Shown here in pieces: positions 1 to 11,517 of a stretch of DNA of 64,000 bases. Under the pieces are notes generated by a model. That model did no database searches and was not told the origin of the DNA. It worked only from the letters and a program-made list of their open reading frames with translations. Origin of the DNA: Limnomonas spitsbergensis (taxonomy: Eukaryota; Chlorophyta; Chlorophyceae; Chlamydomonadales); NCBI GenBank assembly GCA_037349105.1, contig JAYJMM010000095.1, positions 1,426,001 through 1,490,000 on the forward strand. The letters run 5' to 3'. Each line of letters opens with the position of its first letter. The first letter of the stretch is position 1. Position numbers and translations under genes: made by a program.

Positions 1-1545
1 AGTCGAGTGGAATAGTGCTTAGGGGCGTCCACGAAGCTGCCTTCATAGGGCGGGTGGATCAGCATCGATTTAGTTGCCAGGTCGGCGTAATCGTTATATG
101 GATTAAAGTTTGAAAAATGCCAGGGGTGGATCAGCATGGGTTGCAAGGTTGGCGAAATGATCGTATAATAAGATGTGACAGCATGAGTTAACGTGTAACG
201 ATGGCCGATCACTAGGGATCAATTGTTTTGAGGGTGTGGACAGGGGGCTGTGGTGCTTTTTCACCCCTATGTCTTAATTATTAGTAAAGTAACTTGCGTG
301 GCAGCAGGACTCAGTGGCGACTCAGTGGTGACTCAATGGTGACTCAGTGGCGACTCAGTGGCGACTCAGTGGCGTCTCAGTGGTGTCTCAATAGGATTCC
401 AGTAGGATTTCTATGGCTCACGAAAAGTGGTTTTATCAGCTATTTAGCACATTTGAGACACAAGTTGGACAAGAATTATTTAATTGTAAGAGACGTCGAA
501 GTTGTCGAAGTGAATTAATGTAGTAATTGGGTTCAAATATATGATACGAATTTTCATGCATGCATTCATTGACAGACATATAGTATATCCAGGCCGATTT
601 CAGGGGTATATCAGCCTGTCGTTTGCTCGGGAAATGTATTTGGGAGAAAGGTAGTTGGAAAGGTACCGGTACTAGGGCAATGAGGTCTAGTTTGGGACTC
701 CGGCAATGAGGTCTACAGCAAAATGACAGGTTGAATTAGGAGTTCCTGCTGGATCCCTCCTCATCTACATATTTTAGGCACTAATACGTGTCAGACATGG
801 TTCGCTATGCATCAAGATCTTATTTGGCTGGACAGCCCTACTTCCCCACCAAAGTACCAAACGTCACAGTTCCAGAGGGAAGAGTGTGTTGCGCTGCAGT
901 GGCTTCACGACTCTGTCAGGTATAGACGGAATAGTGTGTGCTGCTTCTCTGCTTGAAGACATTGACAGGTTTCCTGGCACGTCAGCCCGAATATAATGCT
1001 AGGCGAGAAGGCCGAGCTGGCACTCCCTCCACGTCCATGCTGACCAAGGTGTGGATCGACCCAGGTTCGACTGGTGCCGGTGACACATCTCGCCCCTCCC
1101 CCACTTTTCCCTAACTACCATGCGGAATCGACTGTCCACGTCACCACGGGATGATGACGACGTGAGAGCCCCATCAATCAGCGCGTTGATACCCTCCTAT
1201 CGCTTTCCTACCTTGCCTCGCCGATCTTCACAGCCCGCTTCTTCATCCATTCATCGACCAGCCCAAGAAATAACTTGTATGAGGGTTTCCGACAGCATCA
1301 GCCGGGCCCCGAGCGAACAATTCGAATTGTACCAACCCCTGTCGACTCAAACGCCATAAGCCCCAGCTCGCCCAATCTCGAGCACCCCAAGAAACAACGC
1401 GCCATTGGGTCCCCAACACCACCGGTCGCGCGCGTTACATCCTATTACATTATCCTATCCCGTCTATTTTGTCGCCACTCCAGCTCCTTGATTTAAGCAG
1501 CACATCGCATTTCAGACTGCATTCCTGAGGCATAAGAGAGCAACC
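1..1545. other. Upstream non-coding region
   Basis: No convincing coding exon was found on either strand. The stretch holds a short 11-bp minisatellite (308-391) and otherwise unremarkable mixed-composition DNA. The last few hundred bases lead into the first exon of the CBM20 gene and presumably contain its promoter and 5' UTR; I see no clear TATA box. The few open frames here are short and lack recognisable motifs. Confidence 0.5.
308..391. repeat. 11-bp minisatellite
   Basis: About seven to eight head-to-tail copies of an 11-bp unit (type CGACTCAGTGG, with variants TGACTCAATGG and CGTCTCAGTGG). The short open frame running through it is a by-product of the repeat. Confidence 0.85.
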
Positions 1546-4500
1546 ATGAGAGGCCTGCTGCGCTGTCCCGGGAGATCGCCTAGGTCTTACCACGTGGCCA
1601 AGTCCCATCCTCCCCGGGGACAGCGAGAATCCATCTGCCCTCCACTCTCCAGTTATCACACCCCCACCTCTCCCGTCGGCTCAGCACTATGCCCCAGCAT
1701 TGTCCCGGTCGTGCCATCGCTGTCCAGAAACACAAATGCAGGCCACATCACGGTTAGGAGCGGAGGCGACATCATGCCGCAGACGCAAGAGGGAGGCCGC
1801 GCCCTTGCCACGTTGAACACCGTCACATACATCTTCATTGTGCCGGAATATATGACGGAGTTTGGCCAGGAACTGAAGGTGCGTGTCTCCAGAGGGTGCC
1901 CCACCCATGTTCAATTTATACATCAGGTCGTGCAGAGTATCCCCAGCACCATGCACTCGCCATGGTAAACCCTGTCTCTGGACCTGCAACCTGCTGGCAT
2001 GAGTCAGGCCACGAGCTTAAGGTAAGTGTGACCTCCTCCATCACCATCGTACATGAGTACTTCCCACCCTGTCTTCAGACTTGTCCGTTTGGCGGGATTC
2101 CCCCCTTCAAGCCACCCCATCCGTCCATCATGGATCACTGCAACGATCGCCCCCGACTTTCTAACAGTGTGGTAGATGCCTCCGCACTACTTTCCCTGAT
2201 GTTACAACTGCCCACCCTCACGCATGTCATGATGCCGCCCACTGACACATGGTGTTATTTTGGTGTACTTCCAGTTGAATTTCCCAGGCTGGATTTCGGC
2301 CGGCGTTCAGCCGCGGGATCCCGGTGCAGTAAGACCTGCTGCTTGCAATGACTGGATTCCAGCCACAATTCGGTTGGATCCTGTGCACAGCTTGCTTCAT
2401 CGGGCTACCCTTGCCGTGGGATGGGATGTGTTCAAATTGTAGCCGTACTGTATCACACAAAATAAACCTAATGACGCCCACCAAGGGATCAGCTCCTCCG
2501 TTGAGCTAGTCAGCCAAGGCTGTGCATGCTGCAACAGCCCCCCGCCCTGAAGTAGCATAATTGTAGCTGAAGCTCCTTAAACAAAACTGGACGGCACACA
2601 GGTGGTCGGCTCATGCGCCGAGCTGGGCAGCTGGGACCAGGGCCGGGCGCCCTCAATGAAGTGGTGTGAGGGTCACCGCTGGGAGCTGGAGATAGTGTTG
2701 CCCAGGATGGCATTTGAGTTCAAGGTGCGCAACGGTTGAATGGAGGAGGAGGAATGGAGATTCCTTTGCCCAGAATGGCTGGGGGCTTCCCACTTGTCCT
2801 TTTATTACACCCGCTTAACCCTCGTCTGTATGTTTACATTTAGTGTCCACTGGATTTCATTTACGCTGTACCCTTTGCTCCATAGAGACTAGTTGCGGTA
2901 AGTTTTCTAAATGAGGGCTGGTGGGCAGCCTGTCTTGGTTAAATGGAGGTGGGAAACTGGGTTTCCACAGATGAATGGAGGAAGGGGGAGGATTCAGGGC
3001 CTAATGTAGGCCGATTGCAACTAGCACAGCAATCTCATTTGGGATTCATGCTAATTCTGACCACAACGCACTCATGTCGGTAGCGGTGCAGATAGCACGG
3101 CTCTTAAACATCTTTGTGCCGCTCATCGGCGCTTTTATGTCGGTAGCGGTGCAGATCTTGCCTCTCCAGGGCCCTGAGCTGCGTGGCCCCCTTCCCGCTC
3201 GCACACTTCTGGTTCCCTCTCTCCTACCGCGCTCCCTCACTCGCCCCCTTGCTCCCGGCTCCCACTCTCTGTAGCCTTTTAGCAGAGGCCCACCCACCCA
3301 ACTGAATTAAAAAATTCAGAGCCACAGAAAAATGCGCCCTGTAGCGAGGTTGAAAATAGCCACCGATTGGACCCCTTCACTGGGGTGGTTCCTGTTCATG
3401 GAGCCTGACCTTGAGGGACTCCTCGCCTGCACACAACCCTCAACCTGGACCCAGAACCCTGCACCCTAAACCCTTTACCCGGCAGGTCATCATGAATCAC
3501 ATAAACTATACGCGCTGGGAGCAAGGTGTCAACAGAGTCGTGATGGTGAGATACGGGAAAGATGCTGCATTACAGGTTATGTTGCTGTACGGGTCATGTT
3601 GCATTATGGGTCACCCCGTTACTTCTGCTGCAAGATGAACAATGAAAGGGGAGGTCAGCCCTACCTGCTCTTGCTTCTGCTGTTGCCTTGGGCCCCTCCC
3701 TCTCCTGCCTCTTCTGCTGTTTTTGCCTCAGCTATCTTTGCTGTCACTGCCTTAACTGCCGCAGCTGCCGCTGCTGCTGCTGCTGCTCCGCAGCCCTTAT
3801 CGCTGATGCTACTGATACGGTACTCAAGTCCTGTTATACTTGCGCGTTATGACGTTGCTGCGTCTCCCCCTCCCCCTCTCCCAGGTGGATGCTGAGGAGG
3901 ATGGTGATGCGACGCCGGTAGAGATCATCGTGAGGGTCAACTGCTTGTTCGATGACACTGCAAACACGGAGATGGCACTCATGCTACCGAGGGAGAGGGT
4001 GCAAGGTGTGCAGGGTGTGTGTGGGTTCCATCCAGTGCCTCAGCCCATAGGGCAAGGAGCGTAGGTGGAGACCGGTTTAAACCCTGCACCCTGCACCCTT
4101 TGCGGCGGGAGATTATTTTAGGTGTGGTGGAGGGGTGAGGGTTTGATCCTGCACTCTGATCGTAAGGGATGCTATAAGGTGTGCAAAGGGGGTGAGGCTT
4201 GCATCCTGAGCCCCCAGTCTTTAACGTAGTCTTAAACATTGTTTTTAACGTTGGGATTTGGTGCAAGGTCTCTGGGGGAACAGACTGGGTTGGGGGATCA
4301 GAGTTTTACCCTAACCCCTGGGCCCAGCAGGCTTTGGGAGGTGGAACAAGGTGCAAGGTGGGCAATATAGCCGGGGGACAGGGAAAGCAAGATAGGGCTT
4401 CTTCTTGATGTGATGGTGCCCAAGCTTTAATTCAGCAGCTGCATAACTGCCTCATGCAGAAGCCTGACTCCAGCTGGGGTGCACGTCTCTTTAATTGTTG

Positions 4501-7500
4501 CCTCCTGCACACCCCATATGCTGAGGTGCTTGAGGTTGCCTGGGGCTGGCACGTTTCTGAAGCGCTCCTCCTGCAACATCATATACCCTACGCAGAGATT
4601 TTAGGGGGGTTCCCGTGCTGTTGCTGCTATTTCGAATTGTTGCCTCTTGCCCCCCCACCCCATCCACAGAGGCGTATGAGGTTGCCCGTGCTGCGCTGGA
4701 GATGTTGGACATGAGGCGGCAAAAGCTGCAGCAGCTCCTGGACAAGGGTGACCAGGTGGGGGCGTTGTAGACTTTCTAGGAGTGGAGATTATGAACCCTG
4801 AACCCCTCCTCAGCCTCATCCGGATTCATCGCGTCAGATTGAGCTCAGCACGATGAGGAAGGGGGTCTGGCAACTCTGTGGCTCAGCTGCCACAGCTGTC
4901 GTTATTATACCTGAGTTGTATGTGCCCCCCTCCACCCTACCCCCCCTACTCTCAGACGGATTCGTCCCGTCAGATTGAGGTCAATGCAATGAGGGAAGCA
5001 GTGGCCGGCCAGTCAGGCTCTGTCGCCCAGCTGACTCAGCTGCTGGAGTCCCCCGCCTCAGCCAGCAGCAGCGAGTACGTGTCCCTGCTCATCGGCCGTG
5101 TGCCTGTCGCGCCACCCAGGGCCGCAGGTGCAGGCAGAGCTTCGTCCTCATCGGCCGTGTTGGTCATGGCCAGGCTGGCCGCCGCTTCTTTCTTGCCACC
5201 AGGCTCGCCTGTAGCGGCGGAGTTGTCGCGCCTTGAGCTGGCCGAGGGGTCCCCCTCGACCGCTTCTCCTGGGGGCATCGATCATGTGTGGGAGGATAAA
5301 GAATTGAGCCATAAAGAGCAGGGCAATCAAGAGGGGGGCGGGCGGCAGGCGGCAAACGACTCCAATGCGGCCGACGTAAGCGTCAGCGCAGATTACAACG
5401 CCACGGTGGGCAGCGGGCAACGGGCTGCGGAGGAGGTAGGCGACAGTGTGCGAGGGCCCCTGGCAACACCTGCTCAGCAGCCGATTGATGCTTATGCCAG
5501 CGGTGCAGGAGCAGTGGCAGAGGCAGCGGCGGCAGTAGGGGGCCAGCCAGCTGGGCCCCCGGCAGAGTGGGCACAGTCGCGTGCACAGCGTGTGGCGGCG
5601 CAAAGTGAGTCTCATAAGAGCAGCTCAGGCTTTTGTCTTGGTTGAGGGTTGAGGGGACCGCATGCGGAGTGCGCAGCGGCACGAGTTCCTGAGAGCCAAT
5701 CTCAGGATGTTTCGTCCTCCATGTCAGCCATGATTTTGGGGCGCAGCGTTTTCTGATCCAAGGAGAGCGTAGTTTAGGGCAGTGTTTTTAAGTTGAATTT
5801 TGAACCCTTTTGAATTGCAGCGCTTTCCGCACTGCACAGGGTTTCTGCCAGGCAGGCCCCATCTCATCACAACAGCTTCACGACCTTAACCCGCTCTCAG
5901 GCGGATCCGCTGAGGAGGGTTTCCTATCCGGCTGGCTCATGGTGTCCACTTTGCTGTGCCTCTTTTTGTGTTTGGTTGGCGATGATCGGGTGGCTGATCC
6001 ACCGGATTTCCGGCTGTCTTCAGTGCCCAACCGCCTAATTGCACCCTCCCCTCCGCTCCACTCCCCCTCACCTCCCAGATTGTGGGATGGGCGGTGTTTG
6101 GTCCCAATGGGGGTATTGTGTGCACTAAAAACGTAACTGCTCCTGCTCCTCCTTCCTATACTTTCGCAGCCAAGACTGCCTGGGTCCTGGACTTGATCAC
6201 TTGATCAGCTGCGGCATTTCATGCATCATGAGCCACTCCTGGAACGTTTCCTGACCCTCCTCCTGCCCCCTATCAGCTGAGGCTGCCCAGGTGCTTGAAT
6301 CGGTCACATCGCGTATGCGCGACTTCTTCGACCGCCATCCCACGCCTGCAGACGCGTTGCGCTCAGCCGCCGCCGGCATTGGCATGCTGCCGGACGACGC
6401 CGCAAACCACGAGCAGGTCAGCAAGCTCACGGCTTTCATGGAGTTGCTGAATCGCAGCTTCTGTACGAAAACCTTTTTTTGCTGAAGGACCGACATAGAA
6501 ACAGCTGCCATATTGGGGCTGAATTGTAGCCAAAGCAACCCAAACAGCCTACATCAACAATTGCCATCATATCTACAGTGTTGCTGATTTGTAATTATAG
6601 CTCCCTACAACAAACAGCTGACATAATTTATCTGAGCCATAGCAGAAACAAAAATGAACTGACGTCATGATGTAGCTGAATTGTAGTCAAAGCCACATGC
6701 AATGAAATGGTATTCGTCATGTGCAGGTGTGTGAGCTCACGGCGCTCATGTCAGACGCTGAGGCAGCTTGGGACCGGGCTCTGGAGCTGGCAGGAGAGCC
6801 CCCAGCGGAGGACGGCGAGGAGAGCGGGGCGTATTGTGGGGCGGAGGATGGCCATGAGGCTGAGGCGGCTGCACGCGAGCTCATGGCAGCCTTGGAGACG
6901 TGAGTGATGGGCAACAGGGGAGGGGGATAAGGAAGGTGTGTAGGGGATGCTGGGGAGGTGGTGGCGCTTGATTTCAGCGTTGATGGTTGCCGGTAGTTCA
7001 TGGTGTGTGCACTTGAATACCCACAAGGAAGTTGGTCCAGTTAAATTCCCCTTGCCTTCCTTTCTTTTCACAGGTGACCCTGCGATGCACCAGGCCCCCT
7101 TGGTCATTGGTAGCTGATTTGTAGCTGAAGCACTCAGAATACCCTGCTGCATGTCCTTCCCCCCCTGCCTGCCTGTCCTTGTCCAGGTACCCCAGCGTCC
7201 AGCTGGCAGGCTACATGCCTTCTGGCTCCCTAGGTGGCGGCCCCGTTTCGGAAGCCGACTTTGCGTATGAGGCTCGCCAGGAGGAGGCGCTCGCCAGAGC
7301 CCGTGCTGCATCTGCCCGTGTCTCAGCCGCACGCGCTGCCGCCACTGCCGCCGCAGCAACAACAGCCAGCGTCGCTGCGGCTGCTGACGCTCTAGCAGCA
7401 GCATCGAGCAGTATTGCAGCTACTGAGGCTGATGCTCCAACAGCTTCCCCCCCTCCTGCAGCACCCTCAGTAGATTCAGAGCCCGGGTCTCAGCCCACTG

Positions 7501-9107
7501 CATCGGCAGCTACTCCTGCTCAATGGCGTGGGGTACTGGAGGCAGCAGCAGTAGCAGAATCAGCAACAGCAACACAAGTAATGGAATCAGCAGAAGCAGC
7601 AACAGCAACAGAAGTTATGGGAGCAGCAGAAGCAGCGACAGGTGCAGAAGATGCTGCAACACCAGCTCATTCAGCTATTGAGGGAGTAGAGCTGGCAGCA
7701 GCAGCAGTAGCAGACACAGTAACGACGGCTATATTAGTATCAACCGAATCAGAGGTGCCGACATCATCAGAAGAAGCTGCAGCTGCCGCAGCAGTTGCGG
7801 CCGGCGTAGCCGCGAAGGCAATTATATTACCATCAAAGGCTCCGGAAGTGCCAGCGGACGCTGCAGGAGCAGATACTGAAGCAGGATCTCTTCCAGCATC
7901 AGCGGAAGCAGCCCTTCTATTGTCCGAGGAGCCAAAGCTGGCAGCAGCAGCAGCAGTAGCAGCCCAGCCTCCTTTTACTTCCGTGGATGATGCAGGGCCC
8001 GCGTCGGCTGCGATTTCTGATTGGAGGAGCATGATTGGAGGTGGTGGTGAGGTAGTGGAGGAGGGTGAGCATGGTGACTCGGCAGTTGAGCACACAGACT
8101 GGGCTCCAGAAGCGGCCTTGTCTGCAGTATCGGCCTCTGAGGCGGCTCTGCCTGAAGCAGCCATCTGTGAAGCAGCTTTGTCGGAAGCAGCCGACGCAGC
8201 CCTGTCTCCAGGCAGTGATTTGATTGCAGGGGCCGGCCAGGCCTCACCTCCAGCAGACACAGGGGCAGCCCATGATGGACCACTGGCAGTCTCAGGCGAT
8301 GTGCAGGCCGCACCACCAGCAGCAGATGCCCCCGTCTGGGTGGCGGGTTCTGATGCGACCTTCGCTGCGGTTCGGGGCACGGATGATCAGGATGCAGCAG
8401 ATAGCAGCCGTGATGCCCAGGCAGTCCCTACGCCCATGTCCAAGGAGAAGACTGTTCAGGAGGCTGTACAGGAGGCTGTACAAGATGATGCTCAGGCAGC
8501 GCCTGCGCCCATGTTCAAGGTGGCAACAAATGAGTTGACGGAGTCTGTGAAGGCCTTCCAGACTGCAGTGATCGCCTCCACATCTTCCGAGCAGGTTCAG
8601 GAGCAGATCGTCCAGGCTGCCGAGGATGCGGCTGCGGCTACCTTCTCTGCAACATCTTCTGTGGGCTCACAGGATGGGCAGGGAGCTACCGACTCACGGC
8701 CTGCTGCCACTGCGAGTCAGAGTCCAGGTGTTGTCATTGCGCCGACTGAGGGTGCGGCTTCTGGGCGCGAGGTCGTACCCGCAAGTGCGGCTGGGCCCAA
8801 CAGCCAGGCGGACGTTGGCGCTGCGACGGCTGATGACGTTCATGAGTTGACAGGAGTGAAAGGAGAATCAAGCGGCCAGGCAGGCGGCACTGAAGCGGAT
8901 CAGGCAGCGCCCCAGGTCGTAGCTGGCGCCGACAAGGCTGTGGAGCCTGTAGCGGAGGCGGCGGTCGGGCATCCCATTGTGTCCTCCGCAACGGCCGCTG
9001 CCAAGGTCTCTGCGACTGGTGAAGCGCCTGCTGCTGCCAAGGCATCGGCTACGCGGAGGCCCGACAAAAGTGTGTTCGTCAAGTTCTGGGAGTTTTTCAA
9101 GCCTTAG
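1546..9107 (+). CDS. CBM20 starch-binding protein with Rubisco-binding-like motifs (SAGA-like)
   Basis: Ten exons join with every intron phase consistent: 1546-1878, 2602-2724, 3486-3545, 3885-4005, 4670-4755, 4956-5604, 5821-5918, 6282-6416, 6727-6899, 7187-9107 (3699 nt, 1232 aa plus TAG). All introns are GT-AG. Residues 1 to about 85 are Arg/Ser/Pro-rich and acid-poor, like a plastid transit peptide. Residues about 92-190 form a CBM20 starch-binding domain: FGQELK, VVGSCAELGSWD, FEFK, then RWEQGVNR. Exons 4-9 look helical. The last exon is Ala/Glu-rich and holds DWRSMI (871-876) and QWRGVL (705-710), which resemble the Chlamydomonas Rubisco-binding motif [DN]W[RK]xx[LIVA]. CBM20 plus such motifs is the layout of SAGA1/SAGA2, which tie Rubisco to the pyrenoid starch sheath. 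CBM20 is firm; the SAGA-type role is inference. A TAA follows four codons after the TAG. Exon 7's donor and exon 8's acceptor are the least certain joins. Confidence 0.8.
1819..3545 (+). other. CBM20 domain, split over exons 1-3 and continuing into exon 4
   Basis: The spliced product shows the CBM20 strand order: VTYIFIVPEYMTEFGQELK (end of exon 1), VVGSCAELGSWDQGRAP...KW...HRWELEIVLP...FEFK (exon 2), and NHINYTRWEQGVNRVVM (exon 3). The Trp in LGSWD and the WExGxNR motif correspond to conserved starch-contact positions of the family. Joining exon 1 directly to exon 2 gives a gap-free domain, so no extra exon is needed at 1990-2020 even though a good donor sits there. Confidence 0.85.
4814..4905 (+). 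repeat. Degenerate duplicate of the start of exon 6
   Basis: An acceptor-like CAG at 4811-4813 is followed by a frame reading PHPDSSRQIELSTMRKG. This resembles the start of exon 6 at 4956 (TDSSRQIEVNAMREAVAG), and the similarity continues at DNA level for about 80 bp. It keeps the correct phase after exon 5, so it could be an alternative exon. I treat it as a relic because no clean donor is visible in frame. Confidence 0.5.
7521..7538 (+). other. Candidate Rubisco-binding motif 1 (QWRGVL)
   Basis: Codons for Q-W-R-G-V-L (residues 705-710 of the CBM20 protein). It fits WRxxL of the published Chlamydomonas Rubisco-binding motif, but has Gln instead of Asp/Asn before the Trp, so it is the weaker of the two. 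Confidence 0.4.
8019..8036 (+). other. Candidate Rubisco-binding motif 2 (DWRSMI)
   Basis: Codons for D-W-R-S-M-I (residues 871-876 of the CBM20 protein), an exact fit to [DN]W[RK]xx[LIVA]. It sits in an otherwise Ala/Glu/Ser-rich, probably disordered tail with almost no other Trp, which is the usual context of such motifs. Confidence 0.55.
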
Positions 9108-9545
9108 GGAAATATTTAAACCTAACGGTTTGTTGGGAATTATTTTTACCTTACGGGTTTGTTGGCACTCCTTCAAGCCACATGATTTACCTATTCAGGC
9201 TGGAATCTGGTGCTACATGCCATCATGCAGTTGGTCAAACCCTAGGGTGGTCCTCTAGCCACTGGGGCACCATCCCCTTCTGTACATCATGCTAGATGTT
9301 CCAATCATCAACGGCTACATCCCTTGGTGACACACACTGGTTTGCAGGGTGCGCCAGCTCCATGGAGTCCTTTATCCCCCTAGGTTGCCATTGCTGGTTC
9401 TTGTTGAGGGTAGGGATGCAGGCCATTGCCGGTTGAAACATATCTGGTTCCTGACCTCCGCATTGGTTTTGGTTGTGCCCATTGTGAAGTGAAGTGTTTA
9501 CAGTCCAACAGAGCATCACATTTGATGCATGGGGCATGCGCCCGT
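9108..9545. other. 3' flank of the CBM20 gene
   Basis: No coding exon seen. Presumably 3' UTR and intergenic DNA. I found no TGTAA (the usual chlorophyte polyadenylation signal) on the plus strand between the stop codon and the retroelement; the first ones lie inside the retroelement end, near 9853 and 9925. Confidence 0.45.
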
Positions 9546-9807
9546 AAACCGGCACATGCACTAATACGCTAGGACAGCGAGCAAAAACCAGGGACCCCCT
9601 GGGCTAATAACTAACACACAACCACTGGGCAGTAGCGTGGGAATGATCCCCATAGTGAAGAAGATAAGCTTCAGCCAAACCGGTACAGGCACTAAATACG
9701 CTAGGACAGCGAGCGAAAACCAGTGACCCACCTGGGCAAGCAACCAACACACAACCACTGAGCAGTAGCGTGGGAATGAACCCCATAGTGCAGAAGATTA
9801 GCCCCAG
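9546..9807. repeat. Tandem duplication of about 132 bp, interrupted by the retroelement
   Basis: Two diverged copies are offset by 132 bp (TACGCTAGGACAGCGAG at 9565 and 9697; CAACCACTG...CAGTAGCGTGGGAATGA in both). The first copy reads AAGATAAGCTTCAGCCAAACC. The second reads AAGATTAGCCCCAG at 9794-9807 and continues as CCAGCCATAGAAC at 30673, on the far side of the retroelement. The intact first copy therefore acts as an empty-site reference and confirms the insertion point. Confidence 0.85.
9804..9807. repeat. Target-site duplication CCAG (left copy)
   Basis: CCAG immediately precedes the TGTC end of the retroelement and is repeated immediately after its GACA end at 30673-30676. The related sequence in the neighbouring tandem copy (GCTTCAGCCAA) shows a single CAGCC at this place, as expected for an empty site. 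A 4-bp duplication is within the usual 4-6 bp range of Ty3/Gypsy integrases. Confidence 0.85.
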
Positions 9808-10660
9808 TGTCGCACCATAAAGCAGTAATCGTGCCAAAATGGTGTAAGCTGTCATTACTGCCTTAGAGAGGCTCAAACTACTCACAACTAAGGTTCTTGT
9901 ACTACACTGCAGAGGTACAAGGGCTGTAAAGGGGTAACTTGGTACCGCGTACAGCATAAGAGAGAAGGCTGGTCTACCCGGGCGCCCCTAGCTGTGGGTA
10001 CCGCCCCTACTTTACTACGCGATGGTTGCTTCGGGTCCGTGGCGGACTTCTTCCCCACTGAGTGGCGGACACCTACGGGCGGACTCAGCGTCTACACGCT
10101 GGCCGCGACTGCGCTGCGCGTTAAGCTGTGGCTGGAACTTCTAGATGACAGGCGCGGAGCTGGTCGCTTGTAGAGCTGAGACTAATGGCCTGTCGGGTCG
10201 CGAACCCTGCAGGTCGTTATGAGTCACTTACCGCGTGTAGCGGGCGAAGCCGTAGCCGTAGACTGCGGACGACGTAGTCCTAGGTAGGGCAGGGCTTCGG
10301 GTTAGGTGTTCTCGAGCTTGCTAGATGGCGGGGTCGCTGATCTAGGCTTGACTGGCTTAGTGGTACTGGCTTTGATGCACTTCACTGGGTAGGTCTCCGA
10401 GATCTAGCCGGTGCTGGTTACAAATAGAGGCCTGTCCACTTAAAAGGAACGAAGTAAGGGACAGTGGGCAAGCCGGGATACAATGTCCCGGCAAGCCCTT
10501 ATTACTAAGGTACGGGAAATCCTGGCCTCCGGTCTTCCCGAAAGTGGGAAGCTGGGCGTCTAACCCTAAAAAGGGGGCTCTGCAGGGAAGCTGCGAAGTC
10601 TACGGGGACGCGTCAGCGGTCCCTACGGTTTTGGCACGTATACTGCATTATACCGTGACA
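9808..10660 (-). repeat. Terminal repeat copy 1 (A+B, TGTC...GACA)
   Basis: 853 bp: segment A 9808-10016 and segment B 10017-10660, followed by the spacer GC (10661-10662). The next copy starts 855 bp on with near identity (for example GCGAAG here, GCGGAG in copy 2). The B segment contains strong hairpins, including GCCGGGA-7 nt-TCCCGGC and CTTCCC-6 nt-GGGAAG. The junction to copy 2 reads GACAGCTGTC, a perfect palindrome. Confidence 0.92.
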
Positions 10661-10662
10661 GC

Positions 10663-11515
10663 TGTCGCACCATAAAGCAGTAATCGTGCCAAAATGGTGT
10701 AAGCTGTCATTACTGCCTTAGAGAGGCTCAAACTACTCACAACTAAGGTTCTTGTACTACACTGCAGAGGTACAAGGGCTGTAAAGGGGTAACTTGGTAC
10801 CGCGTACAGCATAAGAGAGAAGGCTGGTCTACCCGGGCGCCCCTAGCTGTGGGTACCGCCCCTACTTTACTACGCGATGGTTGCTTCGGGTCCGTGGCGG
10901 ACTTCTTCCCCACTGAGTGGCGGACACCTACGGGCGGACTCAGCGTCTACACGCTGGCCGCGACTGCGCTGCGCGTTAAGCTGTGGCTGGAACTTCTAGA
11001 TGACAGGCGCGGAGCTGGTCGCTTGTAGAGCTGAGACTAATGGCCTGTCGGGTCGCGAACCCTGCAGGTCGTTATGAGTCACTTACCGCGTGTAGCGGGC
11101 GAAGCCGTAGCCGTAGACTGCGGACGACGTAGTCCTAGGTAGGGCAGGGCTTCGGGTTAGGTGTTCTCGAGCTTGCTAGATGGCGGGGTCGCTGATCTAG
11201 GCTTGACTGGCTTAGTGGTACTGGCTTTGATGCACTTCACTGGGTAGGTCTCCGAGATCTAGCCGGTGCTGGTTACAAATAGAGGCCTGTCCACTTAAAA
11301 GGAACGAAGTAAGGGACAGTGGGCAAGCCGGGATACAATGTCCCGGCAAGCCCTTATTACTAAGGTACGGGAAATCCTGGCCTCCGGTCTTCCCGAAAGT
11401 GGGAAGCTGGGCGTCTAACCCTAAAAAGGGGGCTCTGCAGGGAAGCTGCGGAGTCTACGGGGACGCGTCAGCGGTCCCTACGGTTTTGGCACGTATACTG
11501 CATTATACCGTGACA
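10663..11515 (-). repeat. Terminal repeat copy 2 (A+B)
   Basis: 853 bp, almost identical to copy 1, followed by GC (11516-11517) and a third A segment. By primer-site and purine-tract logic the functional 3' repeat begins (in coding direction) at 11726 and runs through this copy's B segment. Confidence 0.92.
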
Positions 11516-11517
11516 GC

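Noticed and set aside
1989..2022. Extra exon of the CBM20 gene ending GAGCTTAAG before GTAAGT
   Set aside because: Splicing exon 1 directly to 2602 gives an uninterrupted CBM20 domain; including this piece would disrupt it.
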